Shown: positions 32,864 through 43,562 of the stretch, one piece after another | How the letters are laid out: each line of letters begins with the position of its first letter | How positions within the stretch are numbered: position 1 is the stretch's first letter | Source: Pandoraea sputorum | GTDB taxonomy: Bacteria; Pseudomonadota; Gammaproteobacteria; Burkholderiales; Burkholderiaceae | Length of the DNA: 64,000 nucleotides | NCBI RefSeq assembly: GCF_000814845.2 | Contig: NZ_CP010431.2 | Location: forward strand, 2,294,001-2,358,000 | Reading direction: 5' to 3' | The notes under the pieces: model-generated | The model's database searches: none | The model's input: the letters and a program-made list of their open reading frames with translations, nothing else | What the model was told of the DNA's origin: nothing | Program-made: the position numbers and the translations under genes

Positions 32864-35365
32864 TCACGACGTGAGCGCTTCGTCCGCCGGAGCCTGCTGC
32901 CGGGCGTGTTGCATGTCGGCGGCGCGCCCGAAGTCGGCCGGAAAGTCGTCCACCGCCACGGCCTTCGCCGCGTAATCGGCGTACTGCGCCAGCAGGCGGC
33001 GCTCATCGTCGCTTACCAGTTGCAGCGTCGCCGCGTGGTCCACCCAGGCGGTGAATTCGGGCAGGCTCTGCGGCATGGCTGCCAGACGCCCCTCCTTGAT
33101 CGCGGTGCGCAGACGTTGTTCGATCACGGTGACTTGCGGCGTCATCTGGAAGACGATTTCGCCGTAAGCCAGATCGTCGACATCGGCGCTCGGCGAGTAG
33201 CTACCGGCGATGAGGCGCTCGCGGGCGTCGCCCGGTGTCTGCATCACCTCGGCCACGCGTGCGGCCAGCGCATCCGACGGCTTGGCGTACGGCAGGCCGA
33301 GCGGCATCAGCTTCCAGCGCATCCACCATGCGACGCCCCGCGACGGATAGTTCGCCAGCACGCCCTCGAAGGCCTCGCGCGCTTGCCAGAGGGCGTCCTG
33401 CGCAGCCCAATGCACCAGTGGCAGGTCGGCTTCGGGACGGCCTTCGTCCTCGAAGCGTTTGAGCGTCGCCGTGAGGAGAAATAGTTGGGAGAGGATGTCG
33501 CCGAGGCGTCCCGTGATGCTCTCGCGACGCTTGAGCGAGCCGCCGAGTACCGCCATTGAAATGTCGGCCGCGATGGCGAGCAGCGTCGACATGCGGTTCG
33601 CCGCGCGGTAGTAGACGTGCAGTTCGGGCGCGGCCTTCGACGGTACGGCGGAGAAGCGCGCGTGCGTGATGCCTTGCAGCGCACCCCGCACGATGTTGCT
33701 CGTGACGAAGGTCAGGTGGCCGAAAAGGGCGTCGTCGAAGGCGCGCACGGCGGCAGTGTGGTCGGCCGTCTGCGCGGCGGCCAGTTCCTTGAGCACGTAC
33801 GGATGGCAGCGGATCGCGCCCTGACCGAAGATCATCAGACAGCGCGTCATGATGTTCGCGCCCTCCACGGTGATCGACACAGGAATCTGCTGGTAAGCGC
33901 GAGCAAGGAAGTTGTTCGGGCCCATGCAGATGCCCTTGCCAGCGACGACGTCCATGCCGTCGTTCACCACTTTGCGGGCGCGCTCGGTCACGTGGTACTT
34001 CGCGATGGCCGAGATCACCGAGGGCTTTTCGCCGAGGTCGACGGCCAATGCTGCCATGCGACGCGCAGCGTCCATCGCATAGAGGTTTCCGGCCATGCGC
34101 GCGAGCGCTTCCTGTACCCCTTCGAATTTGCCGATCGGCGTGCGGAACTGGCGGCGCACGGCCGCATATGCGCCGGTCGCGCGAACGGCGATTTTCGAGT
34201 AACCGACGTTCGACGACGGCAACGAAATCGCGCGGCCTGCGGCCAGACATTCCATCAGCATTCGCCAGCCCTTGCCGACTTGTGCCTGTCCGCCGATCAC
34301 CCAGTCGAGCGGGATGAAGACGTCCTTGCCCGAGTTCGGACCGTTCTGGAAGACGGCATTCAGCGGCCAGTGACGACGGCCGATCACCACGCCCGGATGC
34401 TTCGTCGGAATCAGCGCACAGGTGATGCCGGGTTCGGCGTCGTCACCGAGCAGGTGATCGGGGTCAAGGGCGCGGAACGCGAGGCCGAGCACCGTGGCGA
34501 TGGGGCCGAGCGTGATGTAGCGTTTGTTCCACGTGACGCGAAAACCGAGAGTTTCGCGGCCCTCATGCACGCCGCGGCAGACGATGCCGACGTCGGGAAT
34601 GGCGGCGGCGTCCGAACCCGCGTAGGGGCTTGTCAGCGCAAAGCAGGGGATTTCTTCGCCCTTGGCGAGGCGGGGCAGGTAGTAGTTCTTCTGGTCCTCG
34701 GTGCCGTAGTGCAACAGCAGTTCGGCCGGACCGAGCGAGTTCGGTACCATCACCGACACGGCGGCAGCGGAGCAGCGCGAGGCCAGCTTCATCACCACCT
34801 GCGAGTGCGCATAGGCGGAGAATTCGAGACCGCCATAACGCTTCGGAATGATCATGCCGAGAAAGCCTGCATCCTTGGCGTATTGCCAGGCCTTGGGCGG
34901 CAGATCCTGCCAGACTTGCGTGCTTTCCCAGTCGTTCGACAGATCGCAAAGATGCTCGACCTGATTGTCCATGAATGCCTGCTCGTCCGCCGACAGCGCG
35001 GGGGCGGGCATGGCGGCGAATTTGTCCCAGTTCGGGCGACCGGAGAACAGATCGGCATCCCACCAGACGGTACCGGCTTCGATGGCATCTTTTTCGGTGT
35101 CCGACATTTCCGGCATGATCGAACGGAACTTGGCGAGCATCGGTGCAGTGACCCATGCACGGCGCAGCGGGCCGATGCTAAGAATCAGTGCGGGAACGAT
35201 CAGCACGACGGCGAGAATCGCTGTCGCGACCGCCCCTGTCAGTCCGAGCGAGATGCCTGCACCCACCCACAGGACGGTGGCGATCAGCCATTGCCAGGCG
35301 CGCGCACGATAGAACAGCAGGGCGGTGACGCCCACGAGAAACGCGAGAATCCATAAGACCATCAT
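32864..35365 (-). CDS. fadE: Acyl-CoA dehydrogenase FadE
   Basis: First oxidation of fatty acyl-CoA, with FAD, at the inner membrane. The 833-residue protein has two N-terminal membrane helices (MMVLWILAFLVGVTALLFY and a second near 30-60), then the acyl-CoA dehydrogenase core (SPYAGSDAAAIPD, TWNKRYITLGPIA, GYSKIAVRATGAYAAVRRQF, ITVEGANIMTRCLMIFGQGA) and the C-terminal DUF1974 domain typical of FadE. Start at 35365 with GGAGG 6 bases ahead. It heads the minus-strand set fadE, FabG-like, MaoC, thiolase, fadD, 97 bases before the FabG-like gene. Confidence 0.95.
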   Translation of the reverse strand: MMVLWILAFLVGVTALLFYRARAWQWLIATVLWVGAGISLGLTGAVATAILAVVLIVPALILSIGPLRRAWVTAPMLAKFRSIMPEMSDTEKDAIEAGTVWWDADLFSGRPNWDKFAAMPAPALSADEQAFMDNQVEHLCDLSNDWESTQVWQDLPPKAWQYAKDAGFLGMIIPKRYGGLEFSAYAHSQVVMKLASRCSAAAVSVMVPNSLGPAELLLHYGTEDQKNYYLPRLAKGEEIPCFALTSPYAGSDAAAIPDVGIVCRGVHEGRETLGFRVTWNKRYITLGPIATVLGLAFRALDPDHLLGDDAEPGITCALIPTKHPGVVIGRRHWPLNAVFQNGPNSGKDVFIPLDWVIGGQAQVGKGWRMLMECLAAGRAISLPSSNVGYSKIAVRATGAYAAVRRQFRTPIGKFEGVQEALARMAGNLYAMDAARRMAALAVDLGEKPSVISAIAKYHVTERARKVVNDGMDVVAGKGICMGPNNFLARAYQQIPVSITVEGANIMTRCLMIFGQGAIRCHPYVLKELAAAQTADHTAAVRAFDDALFGHLTFVTSNIVRGALQGITHARFSAVPSKAAPELHVYYRAANRMSTLLAIAADISMAVLGGSLKRRESITGRLGDILSQLFLLTATLKRFEDEGRPEADLPLVHWAAQDALWQAREAFEGVLANYPSRGVAWWMRWKLMPLGLPYAKPSDALAARVAEVMQTPGDARERLIAGSYSPSADVDDLAYGEIVFQMTPQVTVIEQRLRTAIKEGRLAAMPQSLPEFTAWVDHAATLQLVSDDERRLLAQYADYAAKAVAVDDFPADFGRAADMQHARQQAPADEALTS

Positions 35366-35722
35366 TTTTCTCCTCCCTTCGGGTTCAGCTCCCCGGCCGG
35401 TGCCAGATGGCCCGCCTTCGCGCTGAGCGTGCGCCCGGAGGGGCGAACGCAGCGCCGGGGCTGTCGTCCTCGTGCCGTCTGTCGATCTTCGCTGGCGGTG
35501 TGCGCAGCGAGATTCGGTGACGGCGTTGTTGTTGGATCGTTCGGCAACACAATGGTGCGCCGGGAATTCGAGTAAAGCGTCGAAACCTGAAACCATCACG
35601 CGATGGAAAGCCGACGGCCGTCCAACGCGCGTTATGGGTTAAGGGTTAGTCAATTGACACGGCAAGCGCGCGGCCATTTGTCCGGCCGCGTAAGTCGCGG
35701 AATATGCCGAACACGTTCTGCG
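35366..35722. other. 357-base region between the PsrA-like gene and fadE
   Basis: No gene supported. It contains a perfect 10-base palindrome GTCAATTGAC at 35649-35658, about 285 bases ahead of fadE, a possible regulator site. Promoter elements for fadE are not clear; the PsrA-like gene has no obvious terminator here. Confidence 0.45.
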
Positions 35723-36547
35723 TCAGACGTTCGCGAGCGAACGGTCGCTGGCGCTCGATTCCGGGCCGCCCGCGTGCGTTTGAGATTCCGTATGCGCGGA
35801 CGCTTGTCCGGCTTCGCGCGGCGGGGTGACGTCGGCATCTTTCGCCAGAGCGAAAACGGCGGCGAAGCTCGCCAGTTGCTCGTCGCCTGGCATCGGGGCT
35901 TTGAGCGCGGCGACCATGAGCGCCGTCAGGCGTGCCACGACTTGCAGATCGCCCATCGGCTGGCCCTGTGCGAACGTGTCGATGAGGCGGGAGGTGTCGC
36001 TGCTGGCGAGCACGCCGGAGAGCGCTTGCAACGCGAAGTGCAGACGCCAGCCCAGTTCCTGGCGCGGTAACTCCGGTAGCGCGCGCGCGAAGGCTTCGAA
36101 GAAGCGCTCGAATACCGGCGCGTAATGCTGTTGAAGATAGTCGCGGATGAAGGGCGAGGGGTCGGCGTAGACGCGTCCGAGCAGCCGCAGGAACGCGGGG
36201 CCGCCGATGTCGCGATGATGGGAGATGGCGAGCGCTGGGATGAACATGGCGCCCAGCACGTGTTCGCACGTCAGCTTCGGGGCGGGCCATGTGGCCTCGG
36301 CGCGCGTGAGCAGGGCGAGGCGTTCGTCGTTGAGCCGGTCCAGCCGGCGGGAGAGCATCGCCTGGAGCAGGGTTTCCTTGCTGCCGAAGTGATAGTTCAC
36401 GGCCGCCAGATTGACCTCGGCACGCGAGGTGATCTGGCGTAAGGACATGGCTTCATAGCCGAATTCGATGAACAGGTCTTCTGCCGCATCGAGAATGCGC
36501 AGTTTGGTGTCGCCAGCTTGACGGCCGGCCGAGACGCGAGGACTCAC
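35723..36547 (-). CDS. PsrA-like TetR-family regulator of fatty-acid degradation
   Basis: A 274-residue repressor. The DNA-binding part reads LRILDAAEDLFIEFGYEAMS, LRQITSRAEVNLAAVNYHFG and SKETLLQAML, which is very close to Pseudomonas PsrA, a long-chain fatty acid sensor. The C-terminal domain also matches (FLRLLGRVYADPSPFIRDYL, ELGWRLHFALQALSGVLA), and an extra Ala/Ser-rich tail of about 60 residues follows. I start at the GTG at 36547 because AGGAGG lies 7 bases ahead; the open frame before it is not protein-like. It lies upstream of fadE, its most likely target. Confidence 0.87.
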   Translation of the reverse strand: MSPRVSAGRQAGDTKLRILDAAEDLFIEFGYEAMSLRQITSRAEVNLAAVNYHFGSKETLLQAMLSRRLDRLNDERLALLTRAEATWPAPKLTCEHVLGAMFIPALAISHHRDIGGPAFLRLLGRVYADPSPFIRDYLQQHYAPVFERFFEAFARALPELPRQELGWRLHFALQALSGVLASSDTSRLIDTFAQGQPMGDLQVVARLTALMVAALKAPMPGDEQLASFAAVFALAKDADVTPPREAGQASAHTESQTHAGGPESSASDRSLANV

Positions 36548-36641
36548 GACGAACCTCCTGTGTGTTCCAGGGACGGACTCAAGGGATGGACCCTGCGGAC
36601 GGACGGCACGACACCGCTCCATCGTCAGGAACCGATGTTTC

Positions 36642-36661
36642 ATTCAAACGTTCGATTGAAT
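36642..36661. promoter_or_regulatory. Candidate autoregulatory operator of the PsrA-like gene
   Basis: ATTCAA at 36642-36647 pairs with TTGAAT at 36656-36661 around ACGTTCGA, a dyad of TetR-operator size about 95 bases ahead of the GTG start. PsrA-family sites are AT-rich dyads of comparable length; identity is inferred. Confidence 0.5.
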
Positions 36662-36836
36662 CCTAGGCGGTAAGCCGACGTCCCCCAAGCGCTTTTTGTG
36701 GGTGCCGCCCTCTAATCTGCGTTTGGCGCAACGACCGCCGGGGGCGCCTTTTTCGGGACGGAGAACTTCGGGAACGGTGGAAAGGTCTGATTTCGGTGCT
36801 TTCCAGCCGGAAAGTCTGGAGGCGGGACAATAGTTT

Positions 36837-36844
36837 GCTAAAAT
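36837..36844 (+). promoter_or_regulatory. Extended -10 promoter of tig
   Basis: TGC directly before TAAAAT (36839-36844) is an extended -10 element. A poor -35 (TCTGGA, 36815-36820) is 18 bases upstream. It leaves a leader of about 165 bases before tig. Confidence 0.45.
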
Positions 36845-37014
36845 GTTCCGCTTTGTGTGCAAGACCGTTTTGGCGCTAACCCGATTTGTCGGGTGCGGAG
36901 GGAAGCCGGCGTCGCATCGTCGGTTCCGGCCCAAGGTTGATTAACTGACAGGGTCCGCTTGCGGCATTCCCTCGCCGCAACACAGAACGACCCTCTGGAT
37001 GGACGAATATCCTC

Positions 37015-38355
37015 ATGACTATCGCTGTTGAAAACCTCGGCAAGCTCGAGCGTCGCTTTACCATCACCCTGCTCAAGCAGGACGTCGAAAAAGAAGTCGC
37101 GACGCGCATTCAGCGACTGTCGAAGACGGTTCGCATGCCGGGCTTCCGTCCGGGCAAGGTGCCGCTGAAGATGGTCACCCAGCAGTACGGTGGTCAGGTC
37201 GAAGCCGAAGTCGTCAGCGACAAGGTTGGCCAGCAATTCTTCGAAGTCAGCAAGGACCAGGACCTGCGTGTGGCCGGTCAGCCGCGTTTCGCGCCGAAGG
37301 CCGACGCCGCTGAGACCGAATACGCTTTCGACGCCACGTTCGAAGTCTATCCGGAAGTGAAGATCGGCGATCTGGCCACGGCTGAAGTCAGCCGCACCAC
37401 GACCGACGTCTCGGAAGCCGAGATCGATCGCACCATCGACATTCTGCGTAAGCAGCGCGTGCACTACCACGTGCGCGGCGAAGCCGGCGCCCATGGCGAC
37501 GGCGGCTCGGTCGAAGCCAAGGACGGCGACCGCGTGACGGTCGACTTCGTCGGCAAGATCGACGGTGAAGTGTTCGCAGGCGGCAGCGCCGAAGACTTCG
37601 TGTTCGTGCTGGGCGAAGGCCGCATGCTCCCGGAATTCGAAAAGGCAACGCTGGGCCTGAAGGTCGGCGAAGCGAAGGAATTCGAACTCAAGTTCCCGGA
37701 CGAGTACCACGGCAAGGAAGTGGCCGGTAAGACCGCCACGTTCACCGTCACGCTCAAGAAGGTCGAGTGGGCGCACCTGCCGGAAGTCGACGGCGAATTC
37801 GCCAAGTCGCTCGGCATCGCCGATGGCAGCATCGAAAAGATGCGCGCCGACATCAAGGAAAACCTGTCGCGCGAAGTGAAGCGTCGCACGCAGGCGCTCC
37901 TCAAGGATCAGGTCATGAACGCGCTGATCTCGGTGTCGGAACTCGACGTGCCGAATGCGCTGATCGAACAGGATCAGGAACGTCTCGTCGCGATGGCCCG
38001 TCAGGACCTCGCACAGCGTGGCGTGCCGAACGCCGGCAACGTGCCGATCCCGGCTGAAATGTTCAAGGAACAAGCCGAGCGTCGCGTGAAGCTGGGTCTG
38101 ATCCTGGCCGAGCTGGTCAAGCAAAACGACCTGCAAGCCAAGCCGGACCAGATCAAGGCCGAAGTCGAAGAGTTCGCGAAGAGCTACGAAGACCCGCAAG
38201 AAGTCGTCCGCTGGTACTATGGCGATCAGCAGCGCATGGCGGAAATGGAAGGTTTCGTCGTCGAGAACAACGTGGTCGAGTTCGTCCTTGGCAAGGCCAA
38301 GGTGACCGACAAGCAAGTTAGCTTCGAAGAGCTGGCCGGCAACACGCAAGCCTAA
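37015..38355 (+). CDS. tig: Trigger factor, ribosome-associated chaperone
   Basis: Prolyl isomerase and chaperone at the ribosome exit tunnel. The 446-residue protein has the N-terminal ribosome-binding domain with the GFRPGKVP signature (residues about 41-50), an FKBP-type domain in the middle ([20 protein letters not shown]) and a long helical C-terminal arm. It begins [16 protein letters not shown]. First gene of the tig-clpP-clpX-lon set, 122 bases before clpP, with an attenuating hairpin between them. Confidence 0.98.
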   Translation: MTIAVENLGKLERRFTITLLKQDVEKEVATRIQRLSKTVRMPGFRPGKVPLKMVTQQYGGQVEAEVVSDKVGQQFFEVSKDQDLRVAGQPRFAPKADAAETEYAFDATFEVYPEVKIGDLATAEVSRTTTDVSEAEIDRTIDILRKQRVHYHVRGEAGAHGDGGSVEAKDGDRVTVDFVGKIDGEVFAGGSAEDFVFVLGEGRMLPEFEKATLGLKVGEAKEFELKFPDEYHGKEVAGKTATFTVTLKKVEWAHLPEVDGEFAKSLGIADGSIEKMRADIKENLSREVKRRTQALLKDQVMNALISVSELDVPNALIEQDQERLVAMARQDLAQRGVPNAGNVPIPAEMFKEQAERRVKLGLILAELVKQNDLQAKPDQIKAEVEEFAKSYEDPQEVVRWYYGDQQRMAEMEGFVVENNVVEFVLGKAKVTDKQVSFEELAGNTQA

Positions 38356-38375
38356 TCGGCGCGACACGACCGACT

Positions 38376-38411
38376 GAACCGCCGCGGCCGCAAGGTCGTG
38401 GCGGTTCTTTT
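38376..38411 (+). terminator. Terminator or attenuator between tig and clpP
   Basis: Stem of 14 bases with two G-T pairs (38376-38389 with 38394-38407), loop GCAA, then TTTT. It should lower read-through from tig into clpP. Confidence 0.8.
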
Positions 38412-38477
38412 CCAAATGGCCTTCGGGCTTCCTCCTTGCGGCGCGCAAAACCATCTCGATAGAAGGGTCGAACCGAT

Positions 38478-39134
38478 ATGATTACCCGTTCCGAATTGCT
38501 CGCCCAACTCGCCTCCCAGACGCACAACTCCGCTCTCGAAACGCAAGGCCTTGGCCTCGTGCCGATGGTCGTCGAGCAAAGTGGTCGTGGTGAGCGCGCT
38601 TACGATATTTATTCGCGACTCCTCAAAGAGCGCATCATTTTCATGGTTGGCGAGGTCAACGACCAGAGCGCCAACCTCGTCGTCGCCCAATTGCTGTTCC
38701 TCGAGAGCGAAAATCCTGATAAGGAAATCTCGATGTACATCAACTCGCCGGGCGGTTCCGTCTCGGCGGGTCTGGCGATTTACGACACGATGCAGTTCGT
38801 CAAACCGGCGGTCTCGACGCTGTGCCTCGGTATGGCTGCGAGCATGGGCGCTTTCCTGCTGGCCGCCGGTGAGAAGGGCAAGCGTTTTGCGCTGCCGAAC
38901 GCACGCATCATGATTCACCAGCCGCTGGGCGGTGCGCGTGGTCAGGCGTCGGACATCGAGATTCACGCCAGGGAAATCCTGCTGCTCAAGGACCGGTTGA
39001 ATCGTCTGCTGGCGGAGAACACCGGGCAGTCGCTCGAAGTGATCGCACGCGACACCGACCGCGACAACTTCAAGTCCGCCGCCGACGCCGTCGAGTACGG
39101 TTTGATCGATCGCGTACTTGAAAAGCGTCCCTGA
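38478..39134 (+). CDS. clpP: ATP-dependent Clp protease proteolytic subunit
   Basis: Serine protease that forms the 14-subunit degradation chamber capped by ClpX or ClpA. The 218-residue protein shows the catalytic Ser122 in GMAASMGA, His147 in MIHQPLGG and the Asp in the TDRDNF segment. The [20 protein letters not shown] segment is canonical. The N-terminal propeptide is about 17 residues. clpX follows 236 bases later. Confidence 0.98.
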   Translation: MITRSELLAQLASQTHNSALETQGLGLVPMVVEQSGRGERAYDIYSRLLKERIIFMVGEVNDQSANLVVAQLLFLESENPDKEISMYINSPGGSVSAGLAIYDTMQFVKPAVSTLCLGMAASMGAFLLAAGEKGKRFALPNARIMIHQPLGGARGQASDIEIHAREILLLKDRLNRLLAENTGQSLEVIARDTDRDNFKSAADAVEYGLIDRVLEKRP

Positions 39135-39370
39135 TTCGGACCCGAATACGGGGCGCCTGACGGCGAAATCGTTGGCGCGACACCAGGCATTTTCGATTCG
39201 GGAAGCTGGGTGATCGCGCCAAGTCTTTGTCGTTAAAGGGAATTTCCGGCTGTCGCGAGTGGGCCACACGCTCGTACAGCATGGCGTTACAATGGGATTC
39301 ACGTATGCCGCGTTTGCCGCCCCCGGCGGGGGACGACCGGGGCGCAAATTGCTAGCAGGCTGACACAGAT

Positions 39371-40651
39371 ATGGTGGATAAAAAAAGCACTTCCAACGGC
39401 GAAAAGCTGCTCTACTGCTCCTTCTGCGGAAAGAGCCAGCACGAGGTCAAGAAGCTCATCGCAGGTCCGTCCGTGTTCATTTGCGACGAGTGCATTGATC
39501 TGTGCAACGAGATTATTCGCGACGAGGCCGCAGCGGCTGAAGACGAGAGCGGCAGTGGCGCTAAGTCCGATCTGCCGTCCCCGCAGGAAATTCGCGAGAG
39601 TCTCGATCAATATGTGATCGGTCAGGACCGGGCCAAGAAGATTCTGGCTGTTGCGGTCTACAACCATTACAAGCGATTGAAGCATCTCGGCGACAAGCGC
39701 GACGAGGTCGAACTTTCCAAGAGCAACATCCTGCTGATCGGGCCGACCGGCTCGGGCAAGACGCTGCTCGCGCAGACGCTCGCGCGTCTGCTCAACGTGC
39801 CTTTCGTGATTGCCGACGCCACCACGTTGACCGAAGCCGGTTATGTGGGTGAGGACGTCGAAAACATCATCCAGAAGCTCCTGCAAAACTGCAATTACGA
39901 GATCGAGCAGGCGCAGAAGGGCATTGTCTACATCGACGAAATCGACAAGATCAGCCGTAAGTCGGACAACCCGTCGATTACGCGCGACGTGTCGGGCGAA
40001 GGCGTGCAGCAGGCGCTGCTCAAGCTGGTCGAAGGCACGATGGCGTCGGTGCCGCCGCAGGGCGGTCGCAAGCATCCGAACCAGGATTTCATCCAGGTCG
40101 ATACGACGAACATCCTCTTCATTTGTGGCGGTGCGTTCGATGGTCTTGAAAAGATCATCATGAACCGTACAGAAAAGACGGGGATCGGCTTCGGCGCAAC
40201 GGTCAAGACGGGCGAAGAGCGCGACGCAGGCGAGTTGCTGCGCGACGTCGAGCCCGAAGATCTGATCAAGTTTGGTCTCATTCCGGAACTGATCGGTCGT
40301 CTGCCAGTGGTTGCCACGTTGGGTAAGCTTGACGAAGACGCGTTGGTCACGATCCTGATCGAGCCGAAGAACGCGTTGGTCAAACAGTATCAGCGCCTGT
40401 TCTTGATGGAAGGCGTGGAACTGGAGATTCGTCCGGCCGCCATGCACGCCGTGGCGCGTAAGGCGATCAAGCGCAAGACGGGGGCGCGCGGCCTGCGTTC
40501 GATCATCGAACAGGCCTTGCTGGAAGTCATGTACGAGTTGCCGTCGCTTAAGGGTGTGACCAAGGTCATCCTTGACGAAAACGCGATCAGCGGCGACGGA
40601 AAGCCGCTCTTGATCTATCAGGAGTCGCCCAAGGTTGCCGGTTCCAATTGA
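39371..40651 (+). CDS. clpX: ATP-dependent Clp protease ATPase subunit ClpX
   Basis: AAA+ unfoldase that feeds proteins to ClpP. The 426-residue protein has the N-terminal C4 zinc finger (YCSFCGKS, then [10 protein letters not shown]), Walker [12 protein letters not shown], Walker [11 protein letters not shown], sensor regions ([12 protein letters not shown]) and the pore loop GYVG. Start [15 protein letters not shown] terminator follows, separating it from lon. Confidence 0.98.
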   Translation: MVDKKSTSNGEKLLYCSFCGKSQHEVKKLIAGPSVFICDECIDLCNEIIRDEAAAAEDESGSGAKSDLPSPQEIRESLDQYVIGQDRAKKILAVAVYNHYKRLKHLGDKRDEVELSKSNILLIGPTGSGKTLLAQTLARLLNVPFVIADATTLTEAGYVGEDVENIIQKLLQNCNYEIEQAQKGIVYIDEIDKISRKSDNPSITRDVSGEGVQQALLKLVEGTMASVPPQGGRKHPNQDFIQVDTTNILFICGGAFDGLEKIIMNRTEKTGIGFGATVKTGEERDAGELLRDVEPEDLIKFGLIPELIGRLPVVATLGKLDEDALVTILIEPKNALVKQYQRLFLMEGVELEIRPAAMHAVARKAIKRKTGARGLRSIIEQALLEVMYELPSLKGVTKVILDENAISGDGKPLLIYQESPKVAGSN

Positions 40652-40673
40652 ACGGTCAACTTAGCGCTACCCC

Positions 40674-40706
40674 AAGCCGTTCATGGAAACATGGACGGCT
40701 TTTTTT
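40674..40706 (+). terminator. Terminator after clpX
   Basis: Stem of 12 bases with one G-T pair (40674-40685 with 40690-40701), loop GAAA, then a T run. Confidence 0.9.
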
Positions 40707-40778
40707 CCTTCATACTAGTGCCACGGGCAATGAAACCCCGAGTGGTGCAACTTGTTGGCGAAAGGGCTTTCCCAGCCT

Positions 40779-40807
40779 CTTGTAATTCTCGCCGGCGGCC
40801 TCAATTA
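40779..40807 (+). promoter_or_regulatory. Heat-shock (sigma-32) like promoter of lon
   Basis: CTTGTAA at 40779-40785, a 13-base spacer and CCTCAATTA at 40799-40807 resemble the sigma-32 pattern CTTGAA-N13/14-CCCCATNT. lon starts 39 bases later. The assignment rests on the match and on lon being a heat-shock gene in related bacteria. Confidence 0.45.
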
Positions 40808-40845
40808 GCTGGAACACAACGGTATCGTTAAATATGGGGAACGAG

Positions 40846-43266
40846 ATGTCAGGCACCCAAATCCTCCCGCCCGAAGCGATTCAACTGCCCCTGTTGCCTC
40901 TGCGCGACGTGGTCGTGTTTCCGCACATGGTGATTCCCCTTTTCGTGGGGCGTCCGAAATCGATTAAAGCGCTTGAAACCGCGATGGAAGGCGGCAAGCA
41001 CATCATGCTGGTCGCGCAGAAAGCTGCGGCCAAGGATGAGCCCACGTCCAAAGATCTCTATGAGATCGGCTGCGTGGCGAACATCCTGCAAATGCTCAAA
41101 CTGCCCGATGGCACCGTCAAGGTGCTCGTCGAAGGGATTCAGCGCGCCCGCACCCTGAGTGTGGACGAAGAAGAAACCCAGTTCACGTCGGAAGTTATGC
41201 CGCTTGAGCCGGACGACGGCAATTCGCCGGAATCCGAGGCCCTGCGTCGTGCGATCGTGGCGCAGTTCGACCAGTATGTGAAGCTCAACAAGAAGATTCC
41301 GCCGGAGATCCTGACGTCGCTGTCGGGGATCGACGAAGCGGGTCGTCTGGCTGACACCATCGCTGCACACCTGCCGCTCAAGCTGGAGCAGAAGCAGAAG
41401 ATTCTGGAGATGTTCCCGGTCATCGAGCGCCTTGAGCATTTGCTCGCGCAGCTCGAGAGCGAGATCGACATTCTCCAGGTGGAAAAGCGCATCCGTGGCC
41501 GCGTAAAGCGCCAAATGGAAAAGAGCCAGCGCGAGTACTACCTGAACGAGCAGGTCAAGGCGATCCAGAAAGAGCTGGGTGAAGGCGAAGAGGGTGCGGA
41601 TCTCGAAGAACTCGAGAAGCGCATCAAGGCCGCACATCTGCCCAAGGAAGCCAAGAAGAAGGCTGACGCCGAACTCAAGAAGCTCAAGCTGATGTCGCCG
41701 ATGTCGGCAGAAGCGACCGTCGTGCGCAATTACATCGACACGCTGGTCGGTCTGCCGTGGCGCAAGAAGAGCAAGGTGAACAACGATCTGTCGAACGCCG
41801 AGAAGGTGCTCGACGAAGACCACTTCGGTCTCGAGAAGGTCAAGGAACGCATCCTTGAGTATCTTGCTGTGCAACAGCGTGTGGACAAGGTCAAGGCACC
41901 GATCCTGTGCCTGGTCGGGCCCCCCGGTGTGGGCAAGACCTCGCTCGGTCAGTCGATTGCGCGTGCCACGAACCGCAAGTTCGTGCGTATGGCGCTGGGC
42001 GGCGTCCGTGACGAGGCTGAGATTCGCGGTCACCGTCGCACGTACATCGGTTCGATGCCCGGCAAGATTCTGCAAAGCCTCTCGAAGGTCGCTGTGCGCA
42101 ACCCGCTGTTCCTGCTCGACGAAGTGGACAAGATGGGCATGGACTTCCGTGGCGACCCGAGCTCGGCGTTGCTCGAAGTGCTCGATCCGGAACAGAACCA
42201 CACGTTCTCGGACCACTACGTCGAAGTCGACTTCGATCTGTCGGATGTGATGTTCGTCGCGACGTCGAATTCGCTGAACATCCCGGCGCCGTTGCTCGAC
42301 CGTATGGAAGTGATCCGCCTGTCGGGTTATACGGAAGACGAGAAGGTCAACATCGCCCAGCGTTATCTGCTGCCGAAGCAGAAGAAGAACAACGGGTTGA
42401 AGGAAGGCGAAATCGATCTGACGGAAGCCGCGATTCGCGACATCATTCGCTATTACACGCGTGAAGCGGGTGTGCGTTCGCTTGAGCGTGAAATCTCGAA
42501 GATCTGCCGCAAGGTCGTGAAGATGTTGCTGCTCAAGAAGGTCGATGGTTCGTCGATCAAGGTCGACGCTGGCAATCTCGACAACTTCCTCGGCGTGCGC
42601 AAGTTCGACTTCGGTCTGGCCATGAAGGAAAACCAGATCGGTCAGGTCACGGGTCTGGCGTGGACGGAAGTCGGTGGCGATCTGCTGACGATCGAAGCTG
42701 CACTGATGCCTGGCAAGGGCAACATCATCCGCACGGGTTCGCTCGGCGACGTGATGAAAGAGTCGGTCGAAGCTGCACGCTCGGTGGTGCGTTCGCGTGC
42801 ACGTCGTCTCGGCGTGTCCGACGAGCAGTTCGAGAAGAAGGACATCCACATCCACGTGCCCGAAGGCGCGACGCCGAAGGACGGTCCGTCCGCCGGTATT
42901 GCGATGACGACGGCGCTCGTGTCGGTGCTCACCGGGATTCCGGTGCGTGCGGATGTGGCAATGACCGGTGAGATCACGCTGCGCGGTGAAGTGCTGCCGA
43001 TCGGCGGTCTCAAGGAGAAGTTGCTCGCAGCGCATCGTGGCGGCATCAAGCTCGTGTTGATTCCGGAAGAGAACGTGAAGGATCTCGCCGAGATTCCCGA
43101 TACGGTCAAGAACGCGCTGGAGATCGTGCCGGTGCGCTGGATCGACAAGGTGCTTGAACTCGCACTGGAGCATGCACCGACACCGCTGCCGGAAGAAGAA
43201 GCCAAGGCAGCGCCTGTGACGCCTAGCGCAGACGCAAGCGGCAAGCAGGAAGTCATCAAGCACTGA
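40846..43266 (+). CDS. lon: ATP-dependent Lon protease
   Basis: AAA+ serine protease that removes misfolded and regulatory proteins. The 806-residue protein has the N-terminal substrate domain ([20 protein letters not shown]), Walker [10 protein letters not shown], Walker [12 protein letters not shown] and the catalytic Ser-Lys dyad in [12 protein letters not shown] and [11 protein letters not shown] start at the ATG at 40846 ([10 protein letters not shown]) as in relatives, with GGGGA 5 bases ahead; an ATG at 40834 is in frame. A strong terminator follows. Confidence 0.97.
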   Translation: MSGTQILPPEAIQLPLLPLRDVVVFPHMVIPLFVGRPKSIKALETAMEGGKHIMLVAQKAAAKDEPTSKDLYEIGCVANILQMLKLPDGTVKVLVEGIQRARTLSVDEEETQFTSEVMPLEPDDGNSPESEALRRAIVAQFDQYVKLNKKIPPEILTSLSGIDEAGRLADTIAAHLPLKLEQKQKILEMFPVIERLEHLLAQLESEIDILQVEKRIRGRVKRQMEKSQREYYLNEQVKAIQKELGEGEEGADLEELEKRIKAAHLPKEAKKKADAELKKLKLMSPMSAEATVVRNYIDTLVGLPWRKKSKVNNDLSNAEKVLDEDHFGLEKVKERILEYLAVQQRVDKVKAPILCLVGPPGVGKTSLGQSIARATNRKFVRMALGGVRDEAEIRGHRRTYIGSMPGKILQSLSKVAVRNPLFLLDEVDKMGMDFRGDPSSALLEVLDPEQNHTFSDHYVEVDFDLSDVMFVATSNSLNIPAPLLDRMEVIRLSGYTEDEKVNIAQRYLLPKQKKNNGLKEGEIDLTEAAIRDIIRYYTREAGVRSLEREISKICRKVVKMLLLKKVDGSSIKVDAGNLDNFLGVRKFDFGLAMKENQIGQVTGLAWTEVGGDLLTIEAALMPGKGNIIRTGSLGDVMKESVEAARSVVRSRARRLGVSDEQFEKKDIHIHVPEGATPKDGPSAGIAMTTALVSVLTGIPVRADVAMTGEITLRGEVLPIGGLKEKLLAAHRGGIKLVLIPEENVKDLAEIPDTVKNALEIVPVRWIDKVLELALEHAPTPLPEEEAKAAPVTPSADASGKQEVIKH

Positions 43267-43325
43267 AAGCGGGTTTCGTTGAGCGACTGATCGCAGTGCG
43301 GTCGTCGCTCGATGGAAAAACGTTC

Positions 43326-43357
43326 AAAAAGCTCGGGGTTTTCCCCGGGCTTTTTTT
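43326..43357 (+). terminator. Terminator after lon
   Basis: GCTCGGGG pairs with CCCCGGGC (one G-T pair) over a TTTT loop. It is preceded by an A run and followed by seven T. Confidence 0.9.
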
Positions 43358-43441
43358 GTTCACGCAAAGTGCTCGAAAATAATGTCCGGCAAGCATTGAT
43401 TCAGGAGTGCTTCCGATGCAGTCAGAACGCCGCAAAACGGC

Positions 43442-43470
43442 TTGACATCAGGGTTTGCGGCTTGTCTAAT
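43442..43470 (+). promoter_or_regulatory. Sigma-70 promoter of hupB
   Basis: TTGACA at 43442-43447, a 17-base spacer and TCTAAT at 43465-43470. This is the best consensus promoter in the window and gives a leader of about 85 bases. Confidence 0.7.
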
Positions 43471-43562
43471 GGCAAAGCCAGCGGACCTCTCAGATCAATG
43501 TCAAGGCGCGCAAAGAGCGCCTCCGCGGCTCAATCGCCTACTATCCTTGCAAGGGGGTTACA

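Larger units (their letters stand above)
36548..37014. other. 467-base divergent region between the PsrA-like gene and tig
   Basis: Holds a probable operator at 36642-36661 and an extended -10 promoter for tig at 36837-36844, listed separately. No ORF or RNA gene is supported in the rest. Confidence 0.6.
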
